DNA from: Micromonospora olivasterospora
GTDB taxonomy: Bacteria; Actinomycetota; Actinomycetes; Mycobacteriales; Micromonosporaceae
Assembly: GCF_007830265.1 (NCBI RefSeq)
Contig: NZ_VLKE01000001.1
Coordinates: 3,906,001-3,970,000, forward strand
Length of the DNA: 64,000 nt
Direction: 5' to 3'
A program made the position numbers and the translations under genes. Every line of letters begins with the position of its first letter. Positions within the stretch are counted from its first letter, which is position 1. Under the pieces are notes generated by a model. The model had not been told where the DNA came from. It searched no databases and saw only the letters and a list, made by a program, of their open reading frames with translations. Positions 44,284-52,668 of this stretch are shown one piece after another.

Positions 44284-45486
44284 TCACGCACGTGTCAGGT
44301 CCCCGAGAACGCGGGCCAGGGCGGCCACCCCGGCGGCGCAGTCGGCGTCGGTGGCCGCCTCGCCCGGCGCGTGCGACACCCCGGTCGGGTTGCGCACGAA
44401 CAGCATCGCGGTGGGCAGGTGCCCGGCCAGCACCCCGGCGTCGTGGCCCGCCCCGGTGGGCAGCACCGGCGCGGCGAGCAGCGCCGCCAGGCGGTCGGCC
44501 AGCCCGCCGTCGAAGGCGACCAGCGGGGTCGCCGACTCCTCGGTCAGGGCGACCTCCGTGCCGTCCCGCCGCGCCCGTTCGGCCGCCTTGGCGCGCACCG
44601 CCTCGACCAGGCCGGTCAGCGTCTCCGGCTCCGCCGCCCGGGCGTCCAGCCAGCCCGTCACCCGCGCCGGGATCGCGTTGGTGGCGTTCGACTCGACGGC
44701 CACCCGCCCCACCGTGGCGTGCGCGCCGCGCAGCCGGGCCTCCTTGTTCGCCGCGAGCACCGTGAACGCGTACGTGAGCATGGGGTCGCGGCGGTCGGCC
44801 ATCCGGGTCGTACCGGCGTGGTTTCCCTCGCCGGTGAAGTCGAAGCGCCAGCGGCCGTGCGGCCAGATCGCGCTGGCCACCGCGACCGGCGCGGCCCGCT
44901 CGACCAGCGCACGGCCCTGCTCGACGTGCAGCTCCACGAACGCCGACCAGCCGGCGATCAGGTCGGGCCGGGCGCCCGCCGGGCGGTCGCCCAGCGCCTT
45001 GGCCAGGCTCACCCCGTCGGCGTCGCGCAGGCCGGCCGCGCGGCCCGGGTCCAGCGCCCCGGTGAGCAGCCGTGACCCCAGACACGGTACGCCGAACCGG
45101 GCGCCCTCCTCCTCCGCGAACGCGGCCACCACCAGCGGCCGGACCGGGGCGGCCCCGGCGGCCCGCAGCTCGTCCACGGCGAGGAACGCGCTGACGATCC
45201 CGAGTGGCCCGTCGTACGCCCCGCCGTGCGGCACCGAGTCGAAGTGGCTGCCGGTCAGCACCGCGTCCCCGGCGGCCGGATCGCCCCAGCGGGCGAACAG
45301 GTTGCCGTTGCCGTCGGCGGTGACCGGCATGCCCCGGCGTTCCGCCTGCTCCCGGAACCAGTCGCGCAGCGTCAGCTCCGGCTCCGTGAACGCGTACCGC
45401 AGGTAGCCGCCGCTTCGGGCGTCCCGCCCGACCGGCGCGATCTCGTCCCAGAGCTTGCGGAACCGGGCGGTCAGATCCTCGCTCAC
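44284..45486 (-). CDS. Allantoate amidohydrolase/carbamoylase-family enzyme (M20)
   Basis: 400 residues from GTG 45486. GNLFARWGDPAAGDAVLTGSH-FDSVPHGGAYDGPLG carries the first metal ligands (His, Asp), FAEEEGARFGV the Glu pair, and HVEQGRALVE, GEGNHAGTTRM and TGAGHDAGVLAG the remaining ligands of the M20 Zn-hydrolase family. In actinomycete hut clusters such an enzyme sits between hutU and hutF and is thought to remove the formyl or carbamoyl part of the intermediate. It is the only intact gene of the cluster here. Its GTG overlaps the stop of the last repeat mini-ORF, with GAGGAG 6 bases upstream from the repeat. Confidence 0.85.
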   Translation of the reverse strand: MSEDLTARFRKLWDEIAPVGRDARSGGYLRYAFTEPELTLRDWFREQAERRGMPVTADGNGNLFARWGDPAAGDAVLTGSHFDSVPHGGAYDGPLGIVSAFLAVDELRAAGAAPVRPLVVAAFAEEEGARFGVPCLGSRLLTGALDPGRAAGLRDADGVSLAKALGDRPAGARPDLIAGWSAFVELHVEQGRALVERAAPVAVASAIWPHGRWRFDFTGEGNHAGTTRMADRRDPMLTYAFTVLAANKEARLRGAHATVGRVAVESNATNAIPARVTGWLDARAAEPETLTGLVEAVRAKAAERARRDGTEVALTEESATPLVAFDGGLADRLAALLAAPVLPTGAGHDAGVLAGHLPTAMLFVRNPTGVSHAPGEAATDADCAAGVAALARVLGDLTRA

Positions 45487-45683
45487 GCTGCACTCCTCGC
45501 GCTCACGCTGTACCTCTGTTGTTCGCGACTGCGGGGCTCCGCTGCGCTGCACTCCTCGCGCTCACGCTGTACCTCTGTTGTTCGCGACTGCGGGGCTCCG
45601 CTGCGCTGCACTCCTCGCGCTCACGCTGTACCTCTGTTGTTCGCGACTGCGGGGCTCCGCTGCGCTGCACTCCTCGCGCTCAC
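45483..45683 (-). repeat. Tandem 59-bp repeat encoding chained mini-ORFs
   Basis: Three 59-base units and a 20-base partial unit on the reverse strand. Each full unit encodes a 20-residue peptide, MSARSAAQRSPAVANNRGTA, starting at GTG 45683, 45624 and 45565; the partial one starts at 45506 and gives seven codons. Every stop overlaps the next start as GTGA. The first start overlaps the stop of the hutU remnant and the last stop overlaps the amidohydrolase GTG. Sequence and frame match the rph-rdgB array at 42627-42854, with a 3-base length difference. Confidence 0.9.
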
Positions 45684-45827
45684 GGGTCGCCCTCCGCCAT
45701 CGGCACCCGCACCCCGGTGCGCCCGGCCACCTTGCGGGCGGCGTCGTAGCCGGCGTCGACGTGCCGGCTGCGGCCACCCCTGGGCGATCAGCGCGGCGCC
45801 GCGAGGGGCGCGGACGGACTGGGACAT
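45680..45827 (-). pseudogene. hutU: Urocanate hydratase remnant (both ends only)
   Basis: ATG 45827 gives SQSVRAPRGAALIAQGW, the usual actinobacterial HutU N-terminus, with AGAGGA upstream. The sequence then jumps in another frame to SRHVDAGYDAARKVAGRTGV ending VPMAEGDP, the HutU C-terminus. About 500 central residues are missing. Both remaining ends are clean, pointing to one deletion or an assembly collapse near 45780. Confidence 0.75.
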
Positions 45828-45854
45828 CTCGGTATCCTCTCAGCCGAGGAACAC

Positions 45855-45990
45855 TGGCGGCGGACGGCGGTCTCGGCGACCTCGGCCGCGGGAAGGTACG
45901 CCGCCGCGGCGGCGTGCTGCACCAGGCTGTGCGCGACCGGCGCTGCGTCGGGGTGAGCCGGCCGCCCTGGAACAGGTCGCGCACCCGGTC
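45855..45990 (-). pseudogene. MurR/RpiR-family regulator, N-terminal fragment
   Basis: Reverse-strand reading gives RVRDLFQGGRLTPTQRR and, one base out of frame, VAHSLVQHAAAAAYLPAAEVAE. Together these are the opening helices of an RpiR-type HTH_6 domain (LTPTQRRIAxxLxxH...L.SAxEVAE). The recognition helix and the whole SIS domain are absent. RpiR regulators commonly precede hutU/hutH in actinomycetes. The remainder of 45828-46126 shows no other gene; TACTAT at 46091-46096 may be the -10 box of the gene at 46127. Confidence 0.55.
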
Positions 45991-46126
45991 CGCGGACGCC
46001 CCGACGGCACCTCCGTCTCCCCTGCGGCGACTGTATGCACAAATCGTTCAGGGGCAACCCGCGGCGGTTCGTACCGTCGTCCCGCGTCTGTACTATCCGC
46101 ACGGCAGGTAGCAGAGGGAGTGGGGC

Positions 46127-47409
46127 ATGCAGCCGGTTGGTCCGTACAGGTTCACCGAGACGATCGGCACCTCCCAGGTCGGCAAAGCCTGGTGGGCCGT
46201 CGACGGCCAGGACCGGCTGGTCACGGTCGCGGTGCTCGACACCGCGGTGGCCGAGCACCCGGGCTGGCGGCGCGCCTTCTCCGGCATGGCCGACGCGCTG
46301 GCCGCGCCCGGCGGCGGTGGCCGTTCCTACCTCAACGCCGACTTCGACGCCCCCGCGCCCTGGGTCGCGTACGCCGCCGACGGCGGCCCCGGCGCCGAGC
46401 ACCTCTTCAAGGCACTCGGCCACCCGATCCGGGCCGAGCACGCGGTCGAGGAGAGCACCGTCGCGATGCTCCAACTGCCCGTCCGACCGGTGCCCGCGCC
46501 GGACGTCCCGCCGGCGTCGCAGGCCGACCCGTCGCAGCCGCAGTCGGTGTCCGGACCCCCGCGGCAGGTTTCCGCGCCCCCGCAGCAGGTCTCGGGGCTG
46601 CCTTACCAGGTCTCGGGGCTGCCTCAGCAGGGCTTCCCGCTCCCACAGACCCAGCCGGTGAGCGGTCCGCCCCACGACCCGTTCGCCTCGCCGGTTCCCC
46701 GAATCCAGCCCTCCGAGCCGCCTCGCCGGCGTACCGGGCTCTGGATCGGGATCGCCGCGCTGGTTCTGCTGGTGCTCGCCGGCGCCGGAGGCGTGTTCGT
46801 CTGGTACGGGTCGAATGACGACGGTCCGGCGCAGGTGGGGCCTCGCCGAGCGGCACGGCCGCGCCAGCGGCGTTGCCGACGTCGCCGCCGCAGTCGCCCG
46901 GTCTCGAGCCACCCAAGCCCGGCGCTTGGCCGACCCAGTGGCCGAAGTTCACCGTGCGGGACAACGTCCGCACCCTGACCGGTCTGGAGGGTGTGGGCTT
47001 CCCGGTCAAGGTCCCGATGGACTGGCAGTGCACGCTGGCCGGCCGTGCCGACGGCTACGTCAAGCACCACTGCGGTGTGTCGGCGGCAGAGAGCCCCACG
47101 ATGGGCGGCGAGCTGATCGTCCGGGACTGCCCGCAGCCGTGCGACGAGAAACGCCAGACGGCCATGCGCATGTCCGAGGAGGCGTGGGGCGCGCAGTGGG
47201 TCCGCGGCGGTCAGTACGCGACCTACGCCGAGGCGCTCGTCGAGGTCGACGGCGAGCAGCGGCACGGCCTCGTCGTCGTCGCCTACTACCGTGGCGGCGC
47301 GGACGGGCTCACGGACCGGCAGCTCGTCCTGCGGATGACCGCGCCGGTACAGGACGGCCACGTGCTACGCCGCGTCGCCACCTATCTCAGGGACGTCGTC
47401 GTCTTCTGA
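46127..47409 (+). CDS. Membrane-anchored protein with kinase-like N-terminus, frameshifted
   Basis: ATG 46127 has AGGGAG upstream. VGPYRFTETIGTSQVGKAWWAV resembles the glycine loop and first strands of a Ser/Thr kinase, but no VAxK lysine or HRD/DFG motif follows. A Pro/Gln-rich linker with QVSGLPYQVSGLP repeats leads to one transmembrane helix (GLWIGIAALVLLVLAGAGG). At about 46836-46841 one base is missing from a G run; in the other frame the protein continues SGTAAPAALPTSPPQSPG and an extracytoplasmic domain with four cysteines ending RVATYLRDVVVF. It is probably one ~428-residue protein with the C-terminus outside. Function unknown. Confidence 0.6.
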
Positions 47410-47426
47410 GCACGGCCCGGTAGCTC

Positions 47427-47472
47427 ACCCTCGCTGATATGCGGGCCGCCCGGCCCGCATATCAGCGAGGGT
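47427..47472. terminator. Perfect 46-bp palindrome between convergent genes
   Basis: ACCCTCGCTGATATGCGGGC plus CG, a 2-base centre, then the exact complement: 22 paired bases without mismatch. It sits 17 bp after one gene and 5 bp before the end of the convergent glycosyltransferase gene. A bidirectional terminator is likely, though the stem is unusually long and perfect. Confidence 0.75.
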
Positions 47473-47477
47473 CGACC

Positions 47478-48617
47478 TCATCGCAGGGCGTCGGCGATCC
47501 ACGCCGCCATGCGCGCGGCGAACTGTTGCTCGGAAAAGCCGGCGGCGTGCGCCCGGACTCGGTCTGGTGACAGCTCACGCAGCTGGTGGACCGGAGGAAC
47601 GAAGCTGCGCGGGTCGAGGGAATCGACGAGGAACCCGGTTTCGCCGTCGACGACGGTCTCCAGCAGGCCGCCCCGGCGCAGGCCCACCACCGGTGTGCCG
47701 CATGCCTGGGCTTCGACCGGGATGATGCCGAAATCCTCGTGGACCGGGAACAGCAGGGCCCTCGCGCCCCAGTAGAGCTGGCGCAGCCGCTCCTTCGAGG
47801 GCCGGACCTCGAACGTGACGGGCACGCGGACCCGCTCCGCGGCGCGTCGGAGGGCCGCCTCCTCGGGCCCCGAACCGGCGATCACCACCGGGAGACCGGC
47901 CGCGTCGGCGATCTGGATGATCAGATCGAAGTTCTTGTACGGGATCCACCGCCCCATGCCGAGCAGGTAGTCACGCGTCTGGCCCTGGTCAGCGGCAGGT
48001 GCGGAGGCGAAGTAGTCGACGTCCACCGGCGGATTGATGACGACCGCGTCGCGCCGCCAGTAGCGGGCGATCCGCGCCCGCACCTCCTGCGAGTTCGCGG
48101 CGTAGCTGTGCACGTGGCGGCTGAGCCGGACGTCGGCGCTCTGCAGGATGCGCCGAGGCAACGCCAGCAGCGGGCTGGATCCCCGACCGTCGAAGTCCGG
48201 ACTCCAGACGTAACGCGCGGGGGAGTGGACGTAGCTCAGGTAACGGGTCTGCTCGGGTGAACCGAGTTGCACGGTGTGGGCGAACGCGTGGCTGGAGGAG
48301 ATGACGACGTCGAACCGCTCGCGGCTGAGGGTCCGCCAGACCAGGGGCATCATCGGCAATGCCCCCGCCTTCGTATGCCGCAGCGGCGTCCGCGACAGCC
48401 ACGACTCCCGAAGGTTGGGCTCGGTGGCGTCGTGGTCCTTCCAGAGCACGAAGCGCTCCGCGTGCGGCAGAAGGTCACTGATCTGCCGGAAGACGTTTTC
48501 CGAGCCACCCGTGGCGCCGAACCACTCGTGGACGAGCGCCACCCGGCGACTTGCCAGGTGGTCCAGCGGGTTCGCCGGATTGGCGTGGGGAATGGCCGTT
48601 GTGCCTTGGTCTACCAC
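47478..48617 (-). CDS. GT4-type glycosyltransferase
   Basis: 379 residues from GTG 48617, with GAGGAG 6 bases upstream and the previous stop 10 bp away. RRVALVHEWFGATGGSENVF is the N-terminal Rossmann motif, and SKERLRQLYWGARALLFPVHEDFGIIPVEAQACGTPVVG holds the E-x7-E retaining motif of GT4 enzymes (shown in two parts: PVHEDFGIIPVEAQACG). It is last in the polysaccharide operon. It should add a sugar from an NDP donor to the growing repeat unit; donor and acceptor are unknown. Confidence 0.9.
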   Translation of the reverse strand: MVDQGTTAIPHANPANPLDHLASRRVALVHEWFGATGGSENVFRQISDLLPHAERFVLWKDHDATEPNLRESWLSRTPLRHTKAGALPMMPLVWRTLSRERFDVVISSSHAFAHTVQLGSPEQTRYLSYVHSPARYVWSPDFDGRGSSPLLALPRRILQSADVRLSRHVHSYAANSQEVRARIARYWRRDAVVINPPVDVDYFASAPAADQGQTRDYLLGMGRWIPYKNFDLIIQIADAAGLPVVIAGSGPEEAALRRAAERVRVPVTFEVRPSKERLRQLYWGARALLFPVHEDFGIIPVEAQACGTPVVGLRRGGLLETVVDGETGFLVDSLDPRSFVPPVHQLRELSPDRVRAHAAGFSEQQFAARMAAWIADALR

Positions 48618-48627
48618 TGGTCGCTCC

Positions 48628-49905
48628 TCATGCCACACTCTCGGCGTCCGTCCGTGGGGACCGGGCCGGAGCGCTTCGTTGATCGATCTTCGCCATCCGG
48701 CGATCGTTTCGGTGCTCGTTGTCGTCCGACCCGCCGCGGATCTGCGCGAAGCCTTCCCGCAACTTCTGGCGCAGCACCCTGGCGACCGGCTTCTCCACGA
48801 AGCGGTGCGTGAGATAGGCGAGCAGGAGCACACCGGTCACCACACCAGCCAGCAGCACCCAGGGCGACACCGTGTCGTGCAGCCGGTCCACGGCGATCCG
48901 GCTGAGTTGCATGTGCATCAGGTAGACCGGATACGTGAGCGCGCCGATCACGGTCAGCCCACGCCACTTCACCCAGGAGAACCAGCCGAGCGCCACCGCG
49001 ATCATCAGCCCGTAGAAGAGGAACATGATCGGCAGGGCGACCTCGAAGGAGATCACCGGCCGCTCCGCGTTCTGCCCCGCGACGCGCCGGCCGAGTGTGA
49101 TCAGGCCGATGACCATCGACGTGCCGAGGATTCCCCACAGCACGAGGTTCGGCCCGAACCGGTGGATCAGGTACAACGCGATGCCGGCGACGAAGTACGG
49201 GGCGAATCCCGACTCCACGAACTGGATCAGTGGCCGGAGCTGCGAGTGCTCCGCGTACAGGGCGGCGACCATCCACAGGGCGCAGAAGAGGACGACCCGG
49301 CGGTAGGTCAGGCCGAACCAGACGACGATTGCGAAGAGCAGGTAGAACTTCAGCTCGATGAAGAGGGTCCAGTACACCGAGTCGATGTTCGTGATCCCGA
49401 CGAACGTCTGCAGCATCGTCGCGTTGATCAGCACGTGCGACGGTTGCGGCCGGCCGGTCTCGAGCGGCCAGAGGGTGAGCGCGGCGGACGTGACAAGGAC
49501 CGCGAAGACGTACGCCGGCATGAGGCGGGTCACCCGCGACACCGCGAAGTCGGTGACCGACCGGCCCCAGCAGCTCATGCAGATGACGAAGCCGCTGATG
49601 ACGAAGAAGAACTCGACGCCCATCCAGCCGTACCGGAAGACGGTGACCAGAGCGCCACCGAAGATCTCCTCGACCCCGGCCCCCCAGGCCCCACGATTGT
49701 CGTTGTCGACGAAGACGTGAAAGCCGAGGACCGAAATTGCGGCGAAGAAGCGCAGCAGGTCCAGCACGTAGAGCCGGCCGCGCCTCTGCTGTCCCTGGAC
49801 ATCCCGGCGTGACGGCGTGATCTCGGAGGGACGCTGTCCGTGTCCCTGACGCGGAAGCTCCTGCTTCACCATCGCGTCGGGTCCGGCAATGCCACCGGCG
49901 TGCAC
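48628..49905 (-). CDS. Membrane acyltransferase (Acyl_transf_3)
   Basis: 425 residues from GTG 49905; GTG 49911 overlapping the flippase stop is possible but lies only 3 bases from GAGGAG. About ten membrane helices. RLYVLDLLRFFAAISVLGFH, with Arg and His of the active site, and FFFVISGFVICM mark the acyltransferase-3 family, which O-acetylates or O-acylates surface polysaccharides. The soluble SGNH domain found in some relatives is missing. It lies between flippase and glycosyltransferase genes, so it probably modifies the repeat unit. Confidence 0.9.
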   Translation of the reverse strand: MHAGGIAGPDAMVKQELPRQGHGQRPSEITPSRRDVQGQQRRGRLYVLDLLRFFAAISVLGFHVFVDNDNRGAWGAGVEEIFGGALVTVFRYGWMGVEFFFVISGFVICMSCWGRSVTDFAVSRVTRLMPAYVFAVLVTSAALTLWPLETGRPQPSHVLINATMLQTFVGITNIDSVYWTLFIELKFYLLFAIVVWFGLTYRRVVLFCALWMVAALYAEHSQLRPLIQFVESGFAPYFVAGIALYLIHRFGPNLVLWGILGTSMVIGLITLGRRVAGQNAERPVISFEVALPIMFLFYGLMIAVALGWFSWVKWRGLTVIGALTYPVYLMHMQLSRIAVDRLHDTVSPWVLLAGVVTGVLLLAYLTHRFVEKPVARVLRQKLREGFAQIRGGSDDNEHRNDRRMAKIDQRSAPARSPRTDAESVA

Positions 49906-49907
49906 AG

Positions 49908-51479
49908 TCACTGGCTCCTCACCTGATCGCCGGGCCTCACGGGTGCTGACTTGATCGTCACCAGGTCGTCCTTGGGGGTCTCGCTCGTCCCGCGGCCCAG
50001 CTTCTTCAGGAGGAAGGACAGGAACGTCCGGCGGAGCTGCGGCACGGCCGCCACGTACAGCGCCCAGACCAGCAGGATCGCCGCGCACGAGGCGGCCAGG
50101 CGTAGCACGCCGGTGCCGGACAGCAGGTATCCGACGGCGGCAGCGGCGGCCGCGCCGGGCAGCGCGATGGCGAGCAGGCGGGTGCTGAATCCCAACACCC
50201 GCAACCACGCGGCCGACGCGACGAACATCAGCAGCCCGCCCACGGACGAGGCGGCACCGAGGGTGAACGCGCCCCAGTGGCGGTACGTCAGGAGATTGAT
50301 CCCGATCGGGACGCCGAAGGAGAGCGCCATCACGATCGCGACCTGGAAGTTCGCGCCCCGAGCGTTGAGCACCTTGACGAAGGTGTAGCCGAGCACCTGC
50401 GCCCAGATGCCGAGGGCGAAGCCCAGGAGCATCACCGACGAGATGTCGACGGCACGGTCGTCGAACTGGCCCCGGGCATACAGGAGGGTCACGATCTCCC
50501 GGCTGTTGACCGACAGAACCAGCGCGAGGGGAATGGCCACCAGGATCACCGGCGGGATCATGCGGCGGAGCCCGTCGCCCACCTCGCTAGCCTTCATCTT
50601 CGCGAACGACGCCAGACCGGCCAGGCCCAGCGGAGCCGCGAGCAGGGCCATGCAGGAGTCGACCACGAAGCGCGCGTACTCGGTCGCCGCGACCACCTCC
50701 ACACCGAGCAGCGAGCCGACGGCCCGCTCGACGGCGATCGACCCCTGGAGGATCACGGGGATCAGCAGGAGCGGCCGGAGCCGGCGCCAGAACATCCCGA
50801 GCGCCACCTTCGCGGCGGCCCGATCCGGCTGTCGGGGGCCGTGCTCGTCACCCTCGCGCAGATAGCCCTGCCGACGGATCGAGTAGGCGCCCCAGCACCA
50901 CAGCATTACGTACGGCACCGTGAAGCCCCAGGCGAGCACGGAGACGTGTCCGGTCAGGTACGCGATCACCGTCGCGCCGATCAGCCCGATGCTCTGGCAG
51001 GAGGGCCGCAGGTTGATCAGACGGACGTCGTCGTTCGCCAGGCCGACCAGCGTGTACAGGTTGTAGAGGACGTAGAACGGTACGCCCAGCGCGGCGATGG
51101 CCAGCATGGTCGCGGCGATGTCCGCCGTGTTCGGGTCCAGCCCCGGGCCCAGGAGTCCCACCCATACGTCGCGGCCGAAGAGGAGCGCCACGACGAGGGC
51201 CAGGGAGAACGCCGCCAGCAGCAGGTGGACCGTGCGGAAGAGCGCCTGCGCCATCGCCGGCCGTTCCTGGCGGTACTGCACGTACAGCGGCAGAAAGCCC
51301 GCCGAGAGCGCGTCGGCGGTGAAGAAGTTGATGGGGATCAGCGTCGCCGTCAGCGCGATCCGGTTGGCCGCTACGACCCGCCCCGCTCCGAAGAGCGCGG
51401 CCAGCAGCACCTCGCGGAGCAGCCCGAGGATCTTGCCCGCGATGCCGCCGAGGACCAGACGGAAGAAGACTCTGGCCAT
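49908..51479 (-). CDS. MurJ/MviN-like lipid-linked glycan flippase
   Basis: 523 residues with 13-14 predicted helices and no signal peptide. LGGIAGKILGLLREVLLAALFG is the MurJ-like first helix with the conserved Arg/Glu, and ALSAGFLPLYVQYRQ and VVAATEYARFVVDS fit the MOP-superfamily pattern. Because it lies inside a polysaccharide operon, it probably moves the lipid-linked repeat unit across the membrane (the Wzx role) rather than lipid II. The ATG is 2 bp from the upstream glycosyltransferase stop. Confidence 0.85.
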   Translation of the reverse strand: MARVFFRLVLGGIAGKILGLLREVLLAALFGAGRVVAANRIALTATLIPINFFTADALSAGFLPLYVQYRQERPAMAQALFRTVHLLLAAFSLALVVALLFGRDVWVGLLGPGLDPNTADIAATMLAIAALGVPFYVLYNLYTLVGLANDDVRLINLRPSCQSIGLIGATVIAYLTGHVSVLAWGFTVPYVMLWCWGAYSIRRQGYLREGDEHGPRQPDRAAAKVALGMFWRRLRPLLLIPVILQGSIAVERAVGSLLGVEVVAATEYARFVVDSCMALLAAPLGLAGLASFAKMKASEVGDGLRRMIPPVILVAIPLALVLSVNSREIVTLLYARGQFDDRAVDISSVMLLGFALGIWAQVLGYTFVKVLNARGANFQVAIVMALSFGVPIGINLLTYRHWGAFTLGAASSVGGLLMFVASAAWLRVLGFSTRLLAIALPGAAAAAAVGYLLSGTGVLRLAASCAAILLVWALYVAAVPQLRRTFLSFLLKKLGRGTSETPKDDLVTIKSAPVRPGDQVRSQ

Positions 51480-51480
51480 G

Positions 51481-52668
51481 TCAGGACCGGCTGAGCGCGA
51501 TGAGGTGCGCGAAGTCGGTCAAGTAGTCCCGGGCGCACTGGTCGAGCAGGAAGCTCGGCGGTAGCAGGTTGGTACGCGGTGCCCGCTCCTGGGCCACCTT
51601 CTGCACCACGTCGGCCAGCGCACCGGCGTCCGTCGGGTCGACCTCGTGAAGCACCCGGTTCAGTGCCTCCGACCTGATCGACCCGGCCGTGACGACACAG
51701 GGAAGACCGCAGGCCAAGGCCTCAAGCACCGCCATCGGCAGCCCTTCCAGTCGTCCCGTGGTGAGCAGCGACACGTCCGCCGCGGAGTAGTAGTCGCGGA
51801 CGTCGCCCGCGTCCACCCGCCCGGTGAAGACGACGAGGTCCTCGATCTGGAGCCTGCGGGCCAGGCCCCGCAGCCGTCCCTCGTCGGGGCCGTCCCCCAC
51901 GACGACGAACCGGAAGCGGTCGCCGAGGCCACGGTCACGGATCACCGCGGCCGCGTGCATGGCCCGGTCGACCCGCTTCTGCACATGCAGGCGACCGACA
52001 CAGCCGGCCACCACGGTGTCCTCGTCGATCCCGAGCGCCCGCCGGACGCGGCCCCGGGCCGTGGCGTCGAAGGCGTGGTCCTCGGCGCGGACACCGTTCG
52101 GGATCAGGTGGACCTTGTCCGGCGTCGCCGACCAGTTCTGCGGCGACGCCGCCAGCGAATCGACCACGTTCTCGCCGACCGCGACCAACCGGTCGAAATC
52201 GCGGTAGCGGGCGAGGTCGCGGACCAACCCGATCGCGTTCTTGGGGGCGCCCGCCAGGGACCGCGCGGTACGGGCCCGAAGCTTCGATCCGAGTTCCATG
52301 GCGGAGGTGCCGTGGACCTGCAACACGAACGGCACCTGCGGGTGTCGGGCCCGGTCGCGGACCGCCGAGTAGGCGCCGGCGCTCACCGAGAAGACCACGC
52401 TCGGCGCGTCGGTGAGCGACCGCCAGTGCTCCCGGGACGCCTCCCACCAAGCCCGGGAGTAGCGGCCCGGCCGCGTCCCAGGCAGGGGGGTCACCGCGAC
52501 GCCGTCCTCGGTGAACGGTTCGGGCCGGCCCGGAATGGCGGTGGTGACGATCCGCACCTCGGGAACCGCCGTGCCCCATTCGGTGGCCAGCCGCCAGGCG
52601 AGGGTCTCCATGCCACCGGTATGATGGTGTGGCGTGGACCGGGAGTAGATTAGAATAGACTCGATCAC
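51481..52668 (-). CDS. GT4-type glycosyltransferase
   Basis: 395 residues. ILIYSRSTPHHHTGGMETLAW opens a GT-B fold; VVAGCVGRLHVQKRVDRAMHA and LLTTGRLEGLPMAVLEALACG contain the donor-binding E-x7-E motif. The ATG overlaps the stop of the preceding glycosyltransferase (ATGA). No signal or membrane segment. Substrates unknown. Confidence 0.9.
   Translation of the reverse strand: MIESILIYSRSTPHHHTGGMETLAWRLATEWGTAVPEVRIVTTAIPGRPEPFTEDGVAVTPLPGTRPGRYSRAWWEASREHWRSLTDAPSVVFSVSAGAYSAVRDRARHPQVPFVLQVHGTSAMELGSKLRARTARSLAGAPKNAIGLVRDLARYRDFDRLVAVGENVVDSLAASPQNWSATPDKVHLIPNGVRAEDHAFDATARGRVRRALGIDEDTVVAGCVGRLHVQKRVDRAMHAAAVIRDRGLGDRFRFVVVGDGPDEGRLRGLARRLQIEDLVVFTGRVDAGDVRDYYSAADVSLLTTGRLEGLPMAVLEALACGLPCVVTAGSIRSEALNRVLHEVDPTDAGALADVVQKVAQERAPRTNLLPPSFLLDQCARDYLTDFAHLIALSRS

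Noticed and set aside
48274..49812. Long forward frame opposite the acyltransferase and glycosyltransferase genes
   Set aside because: Arg/Asp/His-rich low-complexity translation typical of antisense to GC-rich membrane proteins.
49908..51479. Housekeeping lipid II flippase murJ
   Set aside because: Position inside the polysaccharide operon favours a Wzx-like role; murJ symbol not assigned.
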